From positions 124,001 to 188,000 of the forward strand of contig JAKSRI010000001.1 in the NCBI GenBank assembly GCA_024403695.1: 64,000 nt of DNA, read 5' to 3'. Shown in pieces: positions 34,328 through 44,379 of the stretch. Under the pieces are notes generated by a model, which saw only the letters and a program-made list of their open reading frames with translations, did not search any database and was not told the origin of the DNA. The translations under genes were made by a program, and so were the position numbers. Each line of letters starts with the position of its first letter. Within the stretch, counting starts at the first letter, position 1. Source of the stretch: Saccharofermentans sp. (GTDB lineage Bacteria; Bacillota; Clostridia; Saccharofermentanales; Saccharofermentanaceae).

Positions 34328-35182
34328 ATGGCAAACACAGTTTCTAATGATTTATTCAAAACAAATGCAGTTCGTGTAGCTCCAGCTGATACACCATTCT
34401 GGTATACATCTGGTAAGCTTGGACCTTTCTATATCAACACACACTTCCTCGTTAAGAGTGAGAATGAAGCAAATCGTATGCTCAAGGTTATTGAGGATGC
34501 TATTGCTAACGATAAGATGACAGCTCCTGCAGTTATCTTTGGTGAGTTTAAGAAGCTTTATGAGACATCTGAGACATTTAAGAACGTTACTGATGCACTT
34601 GTAGAGGCAGCTAAGAAATATGATTTTGACTTTATTTCTGGTGGTGAGAGAAGAGATTTCTTCTTCTCCATGATGCCTGCATACCTTCTTAAGAAGCCAC
34701 ATCTCCTTATCTGCAAGGATTTGTCTGCTGTATACACAGATGAGAACTTTGAGAATCCAGTAGTTGCTTCTGAGGCACCTATCAAGGGTAAGAAGGCTCT
34801 GCATATTGCTGACCTTATTACAGAAGCATCTTCTTATGAGAGAGCATGGGTTCCATGTCTTCGTGATCTCGGTGCTGAGATTACAGATACAATTGCTGTA
34901 GTAGACCGTCATCAGAATGGCCGTGCTGTTCTTACAGGTCTCGGAGTAAATATGGAGACTCTTACAGGTATTAACAAGGAACTCTTTGATGAGGCACTTT
35001 CTCTTAATGCTATTAACCAGGAGCAGTACGATCTCGTAATGAAGTTCCTTACTTCACCTGATGATTATATGGCTGACTTCCTTAAGGCTAATCCTACATT
35101 TATCCAGGATCAGATTAATCTTGGTGGTAAGGCAGAGCAGAGAGCACGTCTCGCTATAGAAAAGGGTTTTGCTACTCTTTAA
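34328..35182 (+). CDS. pyrE: Orotate phosphoribosyltransferase-like protein, divergent
   Basis: 284 residues from ATG 34328 (GGAG seven bases upstream; the ATG at 34322 is too close). It is the only candidate for the missing step in this operon. TPFWYTSGKLGPFYI and ISGGERRDFFFSMMP correspond to substrate regions of the enzyme. The PRPP loop is degenerate: ALHIADLITEASSY stands where V-x-D-D-V-I-T-T-G is expected. It is also about 80 residues longer than usual, with a C-terminal extension (about 205-284). The call rests largely on operon position and partial motif similarity. Confidence 0.8.
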   Translation: MANTVSNDLFKTNAVRVAPADTPFWYTSGKLGPFYINTHFLVKSENEANRMLKVIEDAIANDKMTAPAVIFGEFKKLYETSETFKNVTDALVEAAKKYDFDFISGGERRDFFFSMMPAYLLKKPHLLICKDLSAVYTDENFENPVVASEAPIKGKKALHIADLITEASSYERAWVPCLRDLGAEITDTIAVVDRHQNGRAVLTGLGVNMETLTGINKELFDEALSLNAINQEQYDLVMKFLTSPDDYMADFLKANPTFIQDQINLGGKAEQRARLAIEKGFATL

Positions 35183-35222
35183 TCTGTGAATATTCACTAT
35201 AAGATTAAGACGAAAATTAATG

Positions 35223-35228
35223 TATAAT
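35223..35228 (+). promoter_or_regulatory. Probable -10 box of purL
   Basis: TATAAT about 50 bases before the purL ATG; the -35 at 17 bp (TAAGAT) is poor. A perfect palindrome GTGAATATTCAC (35186-35197) lies just upstream without a T run, so it is not an obvious terminator. Confidence 0.4.
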
Positions 35229-35279
35229 AAAGTGTCATCCTTCTATGAGGATAGAATAACTATAATTTTGAGGTAAATC

Positions 35280-38200
35280 ATGTCAGTAAGAAGAGTTTTA
35301 TCTGAGAAAAAGACTAACTTTGCCGTAGAAGCACAGGGCGTGCTCCACGATGTAAAGGCAGACCTTGGCATTAGCACTTTGACTAATGTAAGAATTATCA
35401 ATAGATACGATATTTCCGGTATCACAGATGAGGAGTATGAGCAGGCTAAGACTGTTGTTTTCTCTGAGCCACCTGTAGATGACGTTTATGACGAGACAGT
35501 TGACCTTAGCGACAGCTGCTACGTACTTATTATCGAGGCGCTTCCTGGTCAGTACGATCAGAGAGCAGATTCCGCTGCACAGTGTGTACAGTTCCTTACA
35601 CAGAAGGAGAGACCACTTGTTAAGACAGCTAAGATTGTTGCTTTCTATGGTTCTGTAGAAGAGGCTGATAAGGAGAGAATCAAGAATTACCTTATTAACC
35701 CTGTAGAGTGCCGTGAAGCTTCCGCTGAGAAGCCAGAAACACTTGAGGATAAGTATGATATCCCTACAACAGTTGAGACAATCGATGGTTTCATCGATAT
35801 GGATGAGGATGGTCTTAAGGCTCTCCGTGCTTCCATGGGTCTTGCAATGAGTGATGCTGATATCATCTTCACACAGGATTTCTTCAAGTCTCAGAAGCGT
35901 AACCCAACAGTTACTGAGATCAGAGTTCTTGATACTTACTGGTCTGATCACTGCCGTCACACAACATTCCTTACTGAACTTACTGACATTACTTTTAATG
36001 GTGACGACGAGCTTACAGCTGAGATTAAGAATACTTATGCTGATTACCTCTCATCCAGAGAGACACTTTATGGCGATAGAATTTCCCAGAAGCATATCTG
36101 CCTCATGGATCTCGCTACACTTGCTATGAAGAAGCTTAAGAAGGATGGAATGCTTGCAGATCTCGACGAGTCTGAAGAGATTAACGCTTGCTCTATCAAG
36201 ATTAAGATTCAGGTAGATGGTGAAGATAAGGATTATATCTTCATGTTCAAGAATGAGACACATAACCACCCAACAGAGATCGAGCCATTCGGTGGCGCTG
36301 CAACATGTCTTGGTGGTGCTATCAGAGATCCACTTTCTGGTAGATCTTATGTATATCAGGCTATGCGTGTTACAGGTGCTGGTGACCCAACAGTTCCAGT
36401 TTCTATGACACTTAAGGGTAAGCTTTCTCAGAAGAAGATCGTTCGTACTGCAGCTGCTGGTTATTCTTCTTATGGTAACCAGATTGGTCTTGCTACAGGT
36501 CTTGTAGATGAGATTTATCACCCAGGTTATGTTGCAAAGCGTATGGAGATTGGTGCTGTTGTAGGTGCTGCTCCTGCAGAGAATATCGTACGTGAGAGAC
36601 CACAGGCTGGTGATATCGTAGTTCTCCTCGGTGGTAGAACAGGTCGTGACGGTATTGGTGGTGCTACAGGTTCTTCCAAGGCTCACGATACAAATTCCGT
36701 ACTTACATGTGGAGCTGAGGTTCAGAAGGGTAATCCTCCTACAGAGCGTAAGCTTCAGAGACTTTTCAGAAATCCAGATGTTACAAAGCTCATTATCAGA
36801 TGTAATGACTTCGGTGCAGGCGGTGTTTCCGTTGCTATCGGTGAGCTTGCTGATGGTCTCAGAATTAATCTTGATATGGTACCTAAGAAGTACGAGGGTC
36901 TTGATGGAACAGAAATCGCTATTTCTGAGTCCCAGGAGAGAATGGCTGTTGTAGTTCATCCAGCTGACCTTGATACTTTCCTTGCTCATGCTGCAAAGGA
37001 GAACCTCGAAGCTGTAGTTGTTGCTGAGGTTACAGAGGAGCCAGTAATGAGAATGGTATGGAATGGCAACACAATCGTTGACCTTCCAAGAAGCTTCATC
37101 GATACAAACGGTGCTAAGCAGTACGCTTCAGTAGAGGTTGAGGCACCTGACTTTGAGAATCAGTACCTTGATTCCGCTATCGATGCTTATGTAGAGAATG
37201 ATTTTGCTAAGTCCCTTAACGGTGCTCTTAATTCCCTTGAGGGATGTTCTAGAAAGGGTCTCTCACAGAGATTCGACTCCACAATCGGTGCAGGTACAGT
37301 ACTTATGCCTTATGGTGGTTCTTACCAGAACTCACCTGAGGAAGGTATGGTTGCTAAGATTCCTCTTGATCACGGTCTTACAAAGGACTGCTCTGTAATG
37401 GCTTATGGTTTCGATCCATACTTCACAGAGTGGAACCCATATGCAGGTTCTTACCATGCAGTTGTTGAGTCTCTCTTGAGACTTATGTGTCTTGGTGTTG
37501 ATCCTACTAAGGCTAGACTTACATTCCAGGAGTACTTCGAGAGAATGGCTTCCAAGCAGGCTTGGGGTAAGCCACTTCAGGCTCACCTTGGTGCTTACCA
37601 GGCACAGCTCGACTTTGGTACAGCTTCTATCGGTGGTAAGGACTCCATGTCTGGTTCCTTCAATGACATTCACGTTCCACCAACACTCGTATCTTTCGCA
37701 GTCGGTATGACAACATCCGATAAGGTTATTTCTTCAACACTTAACGGCAAGGACATTAAGCTTTACGTTATCAAGGCGGCTCGAAATGGTAAGGGCTTCT
37801 ACAAGAAGGACCACGTTAAGAGAATCTTCAAGGCAGTTAAGGAGCTTCAGGACAGAGGTCTTCTTAAGAATGCTGCTGTAGTAAGAAGTGCTGGTATCGC
37901 TGCAAGAGTTGCTCAGATGTGTTTTGGTAACAGCCTCGGATTCGAGTTCAATACTGAGATTCCTATGAAGGAACTCTTCGAGAAGAGCCTCGGTACAGTT
38001 ATCCTCGCTATCTCTGATGACAGCAATGCTGTTGATAAGGTAGAGATGGTAGGTGGTAGATACCTCGGTAAGACAACACTTGGTGACTTCTTCGTATATG
38101 GTGATCAGAAGATTGCTGCAGGTGCTGCATGCATCAGCTTTACATCTAAGCTCGAGAAGATTTTCCCAACAGCTGCAACTCCATCTAACATGCCATTTGA

Positions 38201-39059
38201 GCTTGGTCTTTGTGAGGCAGAGGAAGAGTTTAAGGCTGCTCCTGGTGTTCTTAAGGGTGTTAAGCCTAAGATCATTATCCCTGTATTCCCAGGTACAAAC
38301 TGTGAGATTGATACAGCACGTGCCTTCGAGAGAGCAGGTGGTGATCCTGAGATCTTCGTAATCTGCAACAGAAATCAGCAGGATATCACAGATTCCCTTA
38401 AGAATCTTTCTAAGAAGATTTCTGAGAGTAACATCGTAATGCTCCCAGGTGGATTCTCCGCTGGTGATGAGCCAGAGGGATCTGGTAAGTTCTTCGCTGC
38501 TGCTTTCCGTAACCAGTATGTTACTGAGTCTGTAAGAGATCTCCTCTTCAACAGAGACGGCCTTATGCTCGGTATCTGTAATGGTTTCCAGCCTCTTGTA
38601 CAGCTCGGACTTCTCCCATACGGTGATATAAAGGAGCTTTCCTCCGAGAGCCCAACTCTTACATTTAATAACATCGGTCGCCACCAGAGTGGTTATGTAG
38701 CTACGAAGATTATGTCTACTAACAGCCCATGGCTTTCCAAGGTAATCCCTGGTACTATCTACCACATTCCTGTATCTCATGGTGAGGGTAGATTCGTAGC
38801 ATCTCCTGAGGTATTGAGAAACCTCGCACTTAATAAGCAGATCGCTACATGCTATGTAAACGATGATGGTATCGCTGCTACAACAACAGACTTTAACCCT
38901 AACGGTTCTGATTGTGCTATCGAGGGTATCCTTTCTCCAGACGGTCACGTATTTGGTAAGATGGGTCACTCTGAGAGATTTGATCCAGACCTCGGTAAGA
39001 ACATCCCAGGTATCAAGGATCAGAAGATCTTCGAGTCTGGTGTAGCTTACTTCCTCTAA
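35280..39059 (+). CDS. purL: Phosphoribosylformylglycinamidine synthase, single chain
   Basis: FGAR plus glutamine and ATP to FGAM. 1259 residues, combining the domains that are separate PurS/PurL/PurQ in many Firmicutes. Synthetase motifs DTYWSDHCRHTTF, FKNETHNHPTEIEPFGGAATCLGG and NDFGAGGVSVAIGELADG are present. The C-terminal glutaminase has the nucleophile C1100 (LGICNGFQ) and H1230/E1232 (GHSER). Codons are strongly biased to a few GCT/GGT/CTC forms, suggesting high expression. It is placed between pyrE and ksgA with its own probable promoter. Confidence 0.97.
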   Translation: MSVRRVLSEKKTNFAVEAQGVLHDVKADLGISTLTNVRIINRYDISGITDEEYEQAKTVVFSEPPVDDVYDETVDLSDSCYVLIIEALPGQYDQRADSAAQCVQFLTQKERPLVKTAKIVAFYGSVEEADKERIKNYLINPVECREASAEKPETLEDKYDIPTTVETIDGFIDMDEDGLKALRASMGLAMSDADIIFTQDFFKSQKRNPTVTEIRVLDTYWSDHCRHTTFLTELTDITFNGDDELTAEIKNTYADYLSSRETLYGDRISQKHICLMDLATLAMKKLKKDGMLADLDESEEINACSIKIKIQVDGEDKDYIFMFKNETHNHPTEIEPFGGAATCLGGAIRDPLSGRSYVYQAMRVTGAGDPTVPVSMTLKGKLSQKKIVRTAAAGYSSYGNQIGLATGLVDEIYHPGYVAKRMEIGAVVGAAPAENIVRERPQAGDIVVLLGGRTGRDGIGGATGSSKAHDTNSVLTCGAEVQKGNPPTERKLQRLFRNPDVTKLIIRCNDFGAGGVSVAIGELADGLRINLDMVPKKYEGLDGTEIAISESQERMAVVVHPADLDTFLAHAAKENLEAVVVAEVTEEPVMRMVWNGNTIVDLPRSFIDTNGAKQYASVEVEAPDFENQYLDSAIDAYVENDFAKSLNGALNSLEGCSRKGLSQRFDSTIGAGTVLMPYGGSYQNSPEEGMVAKIPLDHGLTKDCSVMAYGFDPYFTEWNPYAGSYHAVVESLLRLMCLGVDPTKARLTFQEYFERMASKQAWGKPLQAHLGAYQAQLDFGTASIGGKDSMSGSFNDIHVPPTLVSFAVGMTTSDKVISSTLNGKDIKLYVIKAARNGKGFYKKDHVKRIFKAVKELQDRGLLKNAAVVRSAGIAARVAQMCFGNSLGFEFNTEIPMKELFEKSLGTVILAISDDSNAVDKVEMVGGRYLGKTTLGDFFVYGDQKIAAGAACISFTSKLEKIFPTAATPSNMPFELGLCEAEEEFKAAPGVLKGVKPKIIIPVFPGTNCEIDTARAFERAGGDPEIFVICNRNQQDITDSLKNLSKKISESNIVMLPGGFSAGDEPEGSGKFFAAAFRNQYVTESVRDLLFNRDGLMLGICNGFQPLVQLGLLPYGDIKELSSESPTLTFNNIGRHQSGYVATKIMSTNSPWLSKVIPGTIYHIPVSHGEGRFVASPEVLRNLALNKQIATCYVNDDGIAATTTDFNPNGSDCAIEGILSPDGHVFGKMGHSERFDPDLGKNIPGIKDQKIFESGVAYFL

Positions 39060-39075
39060 TTTCTAGGATTTCTGG

Positions 39076-39861
39076 ATGAATAGGGAAGAGACTATTTCTT
39101 ATATGAATAATCACGGAATTCTGCCTGAATCTAAGTTCGGGCAGAATTTTCTGTGTGATGAAGAAATTATTGAAGCTATTGTGGAACTTTGTTCTGCTAC
39201 TGTAGATGACAAAGTTCTGGAGATTGGTCCTGGTATCGGAGCATTGACTAGAGAATTCAGAGCAAATGATATCGACATTACTGCTGTAGAGATTGATAAG
39301 AGACTTGCTCAGTATTTATCTGAAGAAGGATTTAATATCGTTGTTAGCGATTATACCAAGCTTAAGGCTGAGGATTATGAGCCTTCTAAGTACACTGTAG
39401 CTGTTAGTAACATTCCATACTATGTAATGACACCAATCATGATGAAAATGATGTCTGACCTTACTAATTGTCGTAAGATGACTTTCATGGTAGAGGATGC
39501 AGCAATTGACAGAATTGATGCCAAACCTGGTTCTAAGCAGTATGGTCCACTGGCGGTTATGTGTAGTAGTTATGGTGATTTCGAGCGCGAATTCACGGTG
39601 CCTTCTGGATGCTTTGTTCCAGCACCACACACCACATCCGCAGTGATAACGCTTACTAGAAGAGCGGGTGACACTTTCGTGCCAGATAGTGCTTACGCAC
39701 AGTTTCTTACAAGATGCTTTGCTAATAGACGTAAGAAGCTGACTAATGGAGTTCCAGAAGCAAAGGAAGCACTTGGCAAACTGGATATCGATTCTAACAT
39801 CAGGGCAGAACAGCTGACACCAGAACAGTTTAAGGCCCTTTATGCTATAATTAATTCCTAA
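39076..39861 (+). CDS. ksgA: 16S rRNA adenine dimethyltransferase
   Basis: Dimethylates two adenines near the 3' end of 16S rRNA. 261 residues. SAM motif VLEIGPGIGALT and catalytic NIPYYVMTP (NLPY variant) are present, with a C-terminal RNA-binding region (FANRRKKLTNG). It starts 16 bases after purL. A plain KsgA rather than an Erm resistance methylase is indicated by the KFGQNFLCDEEI opening and C-terminal domain. Confidence 0.93.
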   Translation: MNREETISYMNNHGILPESKFGQNFLCDEEIIEAIVELCSATVDDKVLEIGPGIGALTREFRANDIDITAVEIDKRLAQYLSEEGFNIVVSDYTKLKAEDYEPSKYTVAVSNIPYYVMTPIMMKMMSDLTNCRKMTFMVEDAAIDRIDAKPGSKQYGPLAVMCSSYGDFEREFTVPSGCFVPAPHTTSAVITLTRRAGDTFVPDSAYAQFLTRCFANRRKKLTNGVPEAKEALGKLDIDSNIRAEQLTPEQFKALYAIINS

Positions 39862-39878
39862 CTTAGGAGGATTGACTT

Positions 39879-40445
39879 ATGAAGAAAAGTTCGCAGAGTT
39901 TGATGAGTAAATATTCAGATGGAAGCATCAAAAAGAAGAAGGCTTCAAATAAGGATTATCCTCTTATGACTACTTATGAGCAGAGATATAAGGGTTCTCT
40001 GGCTAAGGAAGTGACTGTAGAGAAGAAGCTTACTCTTGATGAGAAAATCGAGAAGCGTGAAGCTCAGTTACATCCAGAAGTTAACCCTAATGATGATCTT
40101 ATTCCTAACAGAGTATCTGTAGAGATTGCAGGCGTTCGTTATCTTATGGGATGTACAGAAGAAATGAGTGCTTCCAGAATTAAGAGAATTGCTGCTCAGG
40201 TTAACGATATCTTAAGTGAAGCTAAGAATGATAATCCTGGACTTACAAACTCCAGAGTTACAACACTTGCTCTTATTGATGCATGCGACAAGCTCGTTGC
40301 AGCTCAGGATGAGCTTTCTAATATGAAGACAGAGCTTATGTATTTACAGCAGAAGGTAAATCTTGGTAAGCCAGCGGAAGCACCAGCAGAGCCAACTCCT
40401 ATGGAACAGCTCGCTATGGGCACAACTGATTTGGAGAAGAAATAA
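39879..40445 (+). CDS. zapA: ZapA-like cell division protein with N-terminal extension
   Basis: 188 residues. Residues 77-160 match ZapA: NRVSVEIAGVRYLMGCTEE, then a helical SRVTTLALIDACDKLVAAQDEL and a coiled-coil stretch. ZapA cross-links FtsZ filaments. The first 75 residues are Lys-rich, low-complexity and not part of the normal 90-residue protein. A Pro/Ala-rich tail follows. The TAATG overlap with the U32 peptidase gene matches the common clostridial zapA-U32 neighbourhood. Confidence 0.82.
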   Translation: MKKSSQSLMSKYSDGSIKKKKASNKDYPLMTTYEQRYKGSLAKEVTVEKKLTLDEKIEKREAQLHPEVNPNDDLIPNRVSVEIAGVRYLMGCTEEMSASRIKRIAAQVNDILSEAKNDNPGLTNSRVTTLALIDACDKLVAAQDELSNMKTELMYLQQKVNLGKPAEAPAEPTPMEQLAMGTTDLEKK

Positions 40446-42793
40446 TGGAAATGATTGAATTACTGGCACCAGCTGGTTCCCTTAGCATTTTGAAAGCTGC
40501 TGTTGATGCAGGTGCTGATGCAGTTTATTGTGGTGTTAATGTTTTTAACGCACGTATGAATGCTGGTAATCTCAGCATGGAAGAACTTGCTGAAGGATGC
40601 ATTTATGCTCACAGACGTTCCAGCAAGGTTTATCTTACTTTGAATACTCTTATCACTGATGATGAGATGGATTCAGCTTGTGACTTGGCCTTAGATGCTT
40701 ATAACAGCGGTGTTGATGGCATTCTTGTTCAGGACTTAGGTCTTGCTATTAATATCAAGAAGAAGTATAGCGAGATTCCGCTTCATGCCAGCACACAGAT
40801 GAATGTATATTCTGATACTGATTTTAAGAAGTTAAGCGAAATGGGTATTACACGAGTAGTACTTCCACGTGAGCTTTCTTTGCAGGAGATTAAGCACAGA
40901 ACAAAGATTGCCAAGAGATATGGTATCGAGACTGAGGTGTTTGCACACGGTGCAATTTGTGTTTGTACATCTGGTCTTTGTCTTTTCAGTTCTATGAATA
41001 AAAGTGGTACAAGATCTGGTAACAGAGGACTTTGTGCTCAGCCTTGTCGTCAGGAGTATTCATTAAGAGGATCAGACGGCACTTATGAGTATAAGAAAGG
41101 TCATCTCATTTCTCCTAAGGACAGAAGTGTTATTCCTTATCTTGGTGAGCTTATCGAGACTGGTACAGCATCACTTAAGATTGAAGGACGTATGAGAGAT
41201 GAGAACTATGTTCGCTCTACAGTTGCAGCATACAGAACTCTCATTGATTATTACTATGAGGGTGAACTTACTAAGGATATGAAGGAGCTCGTAACTAACG
41301 ATCTTCTTGTTAACTTTAACCGTGGTGGTGCGTTTACTACACAGTATCTTAATGGTCATAAGCCTGAGAACTTCCTTTCTGGCAGTTACGTAGGTAAATT
41401 TGGCCTCAGAATAGGCGGAATTGCTTCCACAGATAGCAAGAAGGGAACAATTGTTATCAGACTTAAGGATGGCGTTACAGAGCCTTCTAGAGGCGATTAT
41501 GTTTCCATTAGAGATAAGAACGAAGAGATTTGCTCTTTCCCAATTGGTAAGATTCATGAGGCACCAGGTTCTATAACTGTTAAGGGACTTCATCCAGATC
41601 AGATTAGCAAGCTTCATTCAGGTATGTCTGTGTATCTTATGAACCATGACTTCCTTGGCAATGATTATCCAGACCGTAAGACAGTTATTAATATTTCTAT
41701 TGATACTTCTGACAGCACTACTATTACAGCTAATGCTGTAGTTAATGGCGGTATGCTTGATCAGTGTTTTGCTGAAGAGACTATCGATCTTGATCCATCT
41801 TTTGAGGGTCGTTCACTTCCACTGGATAGAATCGAGCAGCAGTTCCGTAAGACTGGTAATACACCATTTATCGTCGATGAGGTATATTTCACATCAGAGA
41901 ATGAACCAGCTTGTCCTGTATCTATGATCAATGACCTCAGAAGAACTCTTATGGATAGCCTTATGTCTGAGATTGATTACTCAACATCACATAATACATC
42001 TGCTATGTTTGATATGTTTGGGGATGCAGAAGAGACTAGTAATGAAGAGGTTACACCTGGCACAAGCAAGGTTCTCTATATCTTCGAAGCAGTTAACAGT
42101 GTTCACGGCTCATTAAGAAGAGATGCTGATATCTATGGATTTACTTTGTATGATCTCTTAAGCAAGAAGATTCGTAACAGAATCGTAGACTTTGTTAAGG
42201 AAAGCGGCTGCGAGATGGCAGCTATCCTTCCTGACTTTATGCACGACGAGCTTAAGAAGCGCGCTGAGGAAATGCTTAAGGAGATGAAAGAGATTCTTGG
42301 CGACAGCTTTACCATGGTGGTGGACTCTGACGTCTTGGGCGAAAGTTATATCTACGAGAGTCTTAACCTTAAGCACATCATTTCTGCCGGTGGTAACTGC
42401 TTTAATAAGGCGTCTTTACGAAATGCATTAGACACTTGTGATGGTGCGCAAATTTCTTATGAGGTAGAGACTTCTGGTGCTTACGAGATGCTTTCGAGCA
42501 TCAGTGGCACAAAGAGCAAGACTGTTATGCTTCACTGTGGTGGCCCTATCCCATGGATGCAGTCTGATTTCTGTCCTTTGGGCGGCGGACGCGAGAAGTG
42601 CAGAACATGTCTCGAAGACGATCACTTCTATCTTAAGCAGGGTGAAGGCGAGAAGGAGTGCTTTGTTGTTCCTCATATTACTGACTGTTCATCAACAATT
42701 TTTGGGGTATCCAAGAACGTATATAATGAAGATATTTCAGAGTCTATTCAGGACCTTGGTTACGATGTGATCATGGTTTACACAGAGATTTAA
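40445..42793 (+). CDS. U32-family peptidase / RlhA-like protein
   Basis: 782 residues. The opening ELLAPAGSLSILKAAVDAGADAVYCGVNVFNARMNAGN and the cysteine-bearing GLCAQPCRQEYSLRG block are the U32 core (about 1-330). A long C-terminal region with further cysteines (FCPLGGGREKCRTC, HITDCSSTIFG) follows, as in the full-length YdcP/RlhA branch. Some members hydroxylate 23S rRNA C2501 and depend on iron; older literature calls them collagenases. Which applies here is not decidable. It overlaps zapA by one base and precedes dut by ten. Confidence 0.9.
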   Translation: MEMIELLAPAGSLSILKAAVDAGADAVYCGVNVFNARMNAGNLSMEELAEGCIYAHRRSSKVYLTLNTLITDDEMDSACDLALDAYNSGVDGILVQDLGLAINIKKKYSEIPLHASTQMNVYSDTDFKKLSEMGITRVVLPRELSLQEIKHRTKIAKRYGIETEVFAHGAICVCTSGLCLFSSMNKSGTRSGNRGLCAQPCRQEYSLRGSDGTYEYKKGHLISPKDRSVIPYLGELIETGTASLKIEGRMRDENYVRSTVAAYRTLIDYYYEGELTKDMKELVTNDLLVNFNRGGAFTTQYLNGHKPENFLSGSYVGKFGLRIGGIASTDSKKGTIVIRLKDGVTEPSRGDYVSIRDKNEEICSFPIGKIHEAPGSITVKGLHPDQISKLHSGMSVYLMNHDFLGNDYPDRKTVINISIDTSDSTTITANAVVNGGMLDQCFAEETIDLDPSFEGRSLPLDRIEQQFRKTGNTPFIVDEVYFTSENEPACPVSMINDLRRTLMDSLMSEIDYSTSHNTSAMFDMFGDAEETSNEEVTPGTSKVLYIFEAVNSVHGSLRRDADIYGFTLYDLLSKKIRNRIVDFVKESGCEMAAILPDFMHDELKKRAEEMLKEMKEILGDSFTMVVDSDVLGESYIYESLNLKHIISAGGNCFNKASLRNALDTCDGAQISYEVETSGAYEMLSSISGTKSKTVMLHCGGPIPWMQSDFCPLGGGREKCRTCLEDDHFYLKQGEGEKECFVVPHITDCSSTIFGVSKNVYNEDISESIQDLGYDVIMVYTEI

Positions 42794-42803
42794 GGAGGAT
42801 TTT

Positions 42804-43292
42804 ATGGAACTTATTATGGAAAAGTGCAGGGAAGAAGCAGTTCTCCCAACATATGCTAACGATGGCGATGCAGGAATGGATCTTTACAGCTGTGCAGATA
42901 TTCTTGTTCATCCTGGACAGACAGTATTAGTTCCTACTGGTCTTAAGATGGCTATCCCTTATGGATATGAAGTTCAGATTAGACCTAGAAGCGGTGTATC
43001 CCTTAAGACCGCACTTCGTATTCCAAATGCTCCTGGAACAATTGACTGTGGATATAGAGATGAAGTTAATGTTATCGTTTATAACGCTTCCATCCGTGAG
43101 GATGCTTCTGATGAGGAACCATTCACTCTTGGTGTTAAGGGTTGTCCTCATGGTACATATCTCATTAAGAAGGGCGACAGAATTGCTCAGATGGTATATG
43201 CGAAGGTTGAATATGCAACAATTAAGGAAGTAGATTCTGTAGCTGAAATTGGCTCCAACAGAGGTGGTGGATTCGGCTCTTCAGGCGTGTAA
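42804..43292 (+). CDS. dut: dUTP diphosphatase
   Basis: dUTP to dUMP plus PPi, keeping uracil out of DNA and supplying dTMP synthesis. 162 residues with all five trimeric-dUTPase motifs: DAGMDLYS, RPRSGVSLK, GTIDCGYRDEV, KKGDRIAQMV and the C-terminal RGGGFGSSG. A roughly 14-residue insertion (SIREDASDEEPFTLGV) separates motifs 3 and 4. GGAGG precedes the ATG. Confidence 0.95.
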   Translation: MELIMEKCREEAVLPTYANDGDAGMDLYSCADILVHPGQTVLVPTGLKMAIPYGYEVQIRPRSGVSLKTALRIPNAPGTIDCGYRDEVNVIVYNASIREDASDEEPFTLGVKGCPHGTYLIKKGDRIAQMVYAKVEYATIKEVDSVAEIGSNRGGGFGSSGV

Positions 43293-43386
43293 TTGCTACA
43301 AATTTGACCCGCTTTAACAACTAGTATTATTGAACCTCTTTTGATAAAATAGTATGGTTACTAATTTTGTCGAAAGGGGTTTTATT

Positions 43387-44379
43387 ATGCTCGAGATTTA
43401 CAAATCAGAAGAAATTAATAAGAACTCTGCGGCAAAGGGTGCAGTGAAGAAAATTCACAAGGTAGTTCCAATAGAAGAAATTACAGATGACTGCTGGATT
43501 AATCTTTACTCTCCAACAGAGTCTGAGATTGCCAGAGTAGAGAATGCACTTGGCATTCCACAGGAATTCTTAAGATATCCTCTCGATGAAGAAGAGAGAC
43601 CTCGTATCGACGTTGATGATGATACAGATATCCACCTTATTATCGTGGATATTCCATATTCACAGAGAGAAAATGACATTATTAGTTATGATACAACTCC
43701 ACTTGGTATTATTATTACTGAGCGTAATATTGTAACTGTATCTCTTAAGGAAACTCCAATTCTTGATCATCTTATCGAGAACAGAATTAAGGACTTGTTT
43801 ATTCCTTTTAGAACAAGATTTACAATTCAGATTCTTCTTGGTGTTGCTCGTGAATACTTGAGACTCTTAAGATTCATCGACAAGACATTAGAGGCATCCG
43901 AAGTTAAACTTGCTAAGGAGATTAGTAACAAGGAATTATATAAGCTCCTCGAGCTTTCTAAGTCTCTCGTTTACTTCACATCTTCTCTTAAATCTAACGA
44001 AGCCGTGCTCGAGAAGTTGATGCGTGGAAGAACAATTAAGCTTTATGACGAAGATGAAGATCTTCTTGAAGATGTAGTAATCGAGTATAAGCAGGCTCAT
44101 GAGATGGCTGATATTTATGCTAATATCGTTAGCTCTACTACAGATGCGTATGCTTCCATCATTAACAATAACGTTAATGACATAATGAAGATTATGACTG
44201 CTGCTACAATTTGTCTTACTATCCCAGATCTGATTGGTAGTTTCTTTGGTCAGAACTGTCCAATGCCATGGGATGATTCTTTTGCAGCAAATCCGATGCC
44301 ATTTATCGGACTCACTCTTGCTTGTGTTTGTAGTTTCTTTATTGCAGCTATAATCCTGAGAAAGAATAAGATGTTATGA
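43387..44379 (+). CDS. CorA-family divalent cation transporter
   Basis: 330 residues. A cytoplasmic alpha/beta and long helical domain is followed by two C-terminal helices. The pore signature is GQNCPMP (G-x-N, in place of the textbook GMN), after the first helix. Magnesium, cobalt or zinc could be carried. ATG 43387 with GGGG eight bases upstream is preferred over an open frame from 43354. No M-box riboswitch fits in the 94-base gap before it. It ends in an ATGA overlap with the hydrolase gene. Confidence 0.88.
   Translation: MLEIYKSEEINKNSAAKGAVKKIHKVVPIEEITDDCWINLYSPTESEIARVENALGIPQEFLRYPLDEEERPRIDVDDDTDIHLIIVDIPYSQRENDIISYDTTPLGIIITERNIVTVSLKETPILDHLIENRIKDLFIPFRTRFTIQILLGVAREYLRLLRFIDKTLEASEVKLAKEISNKELYKLLELSKSLVYFTSSLKSNEAVLEKLMRGRTIKLYDEDEDLLEDVVIEYKQAHEMADIYANIVSSTTDAYASIINNNVNDIMKIMTAATICLTIPDLIGSFFGQNCPMPWDDSFAANPMPFIGLTLACVCSFFIAAIILRKNKML

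Noticed and set aside
35186-35197. Perfect palindrome GTGAATATTCAC after pyrE
   Set aside because: There is no loop-length stem or T run, so it is not a terminator. It could be an operator, but no partner protein or second copy was seen.
37734-38969. 411-codon open frame on the minus strand
   Set aside because: It lies wholly antisense to purL, whose motifs and codon bias are clear; the frame is a by-product of purL's restricted codon use. The same holds for 36051-36989 (antisense purL), 30359-31291 (antisense pyrC) and 5085-5897 (antisense GH13).
42693-43386. M-box or other riboswitch before the CorA-like gene
   Set aside because: The gap is only 94 bases and shows no recognisable aptamer core.
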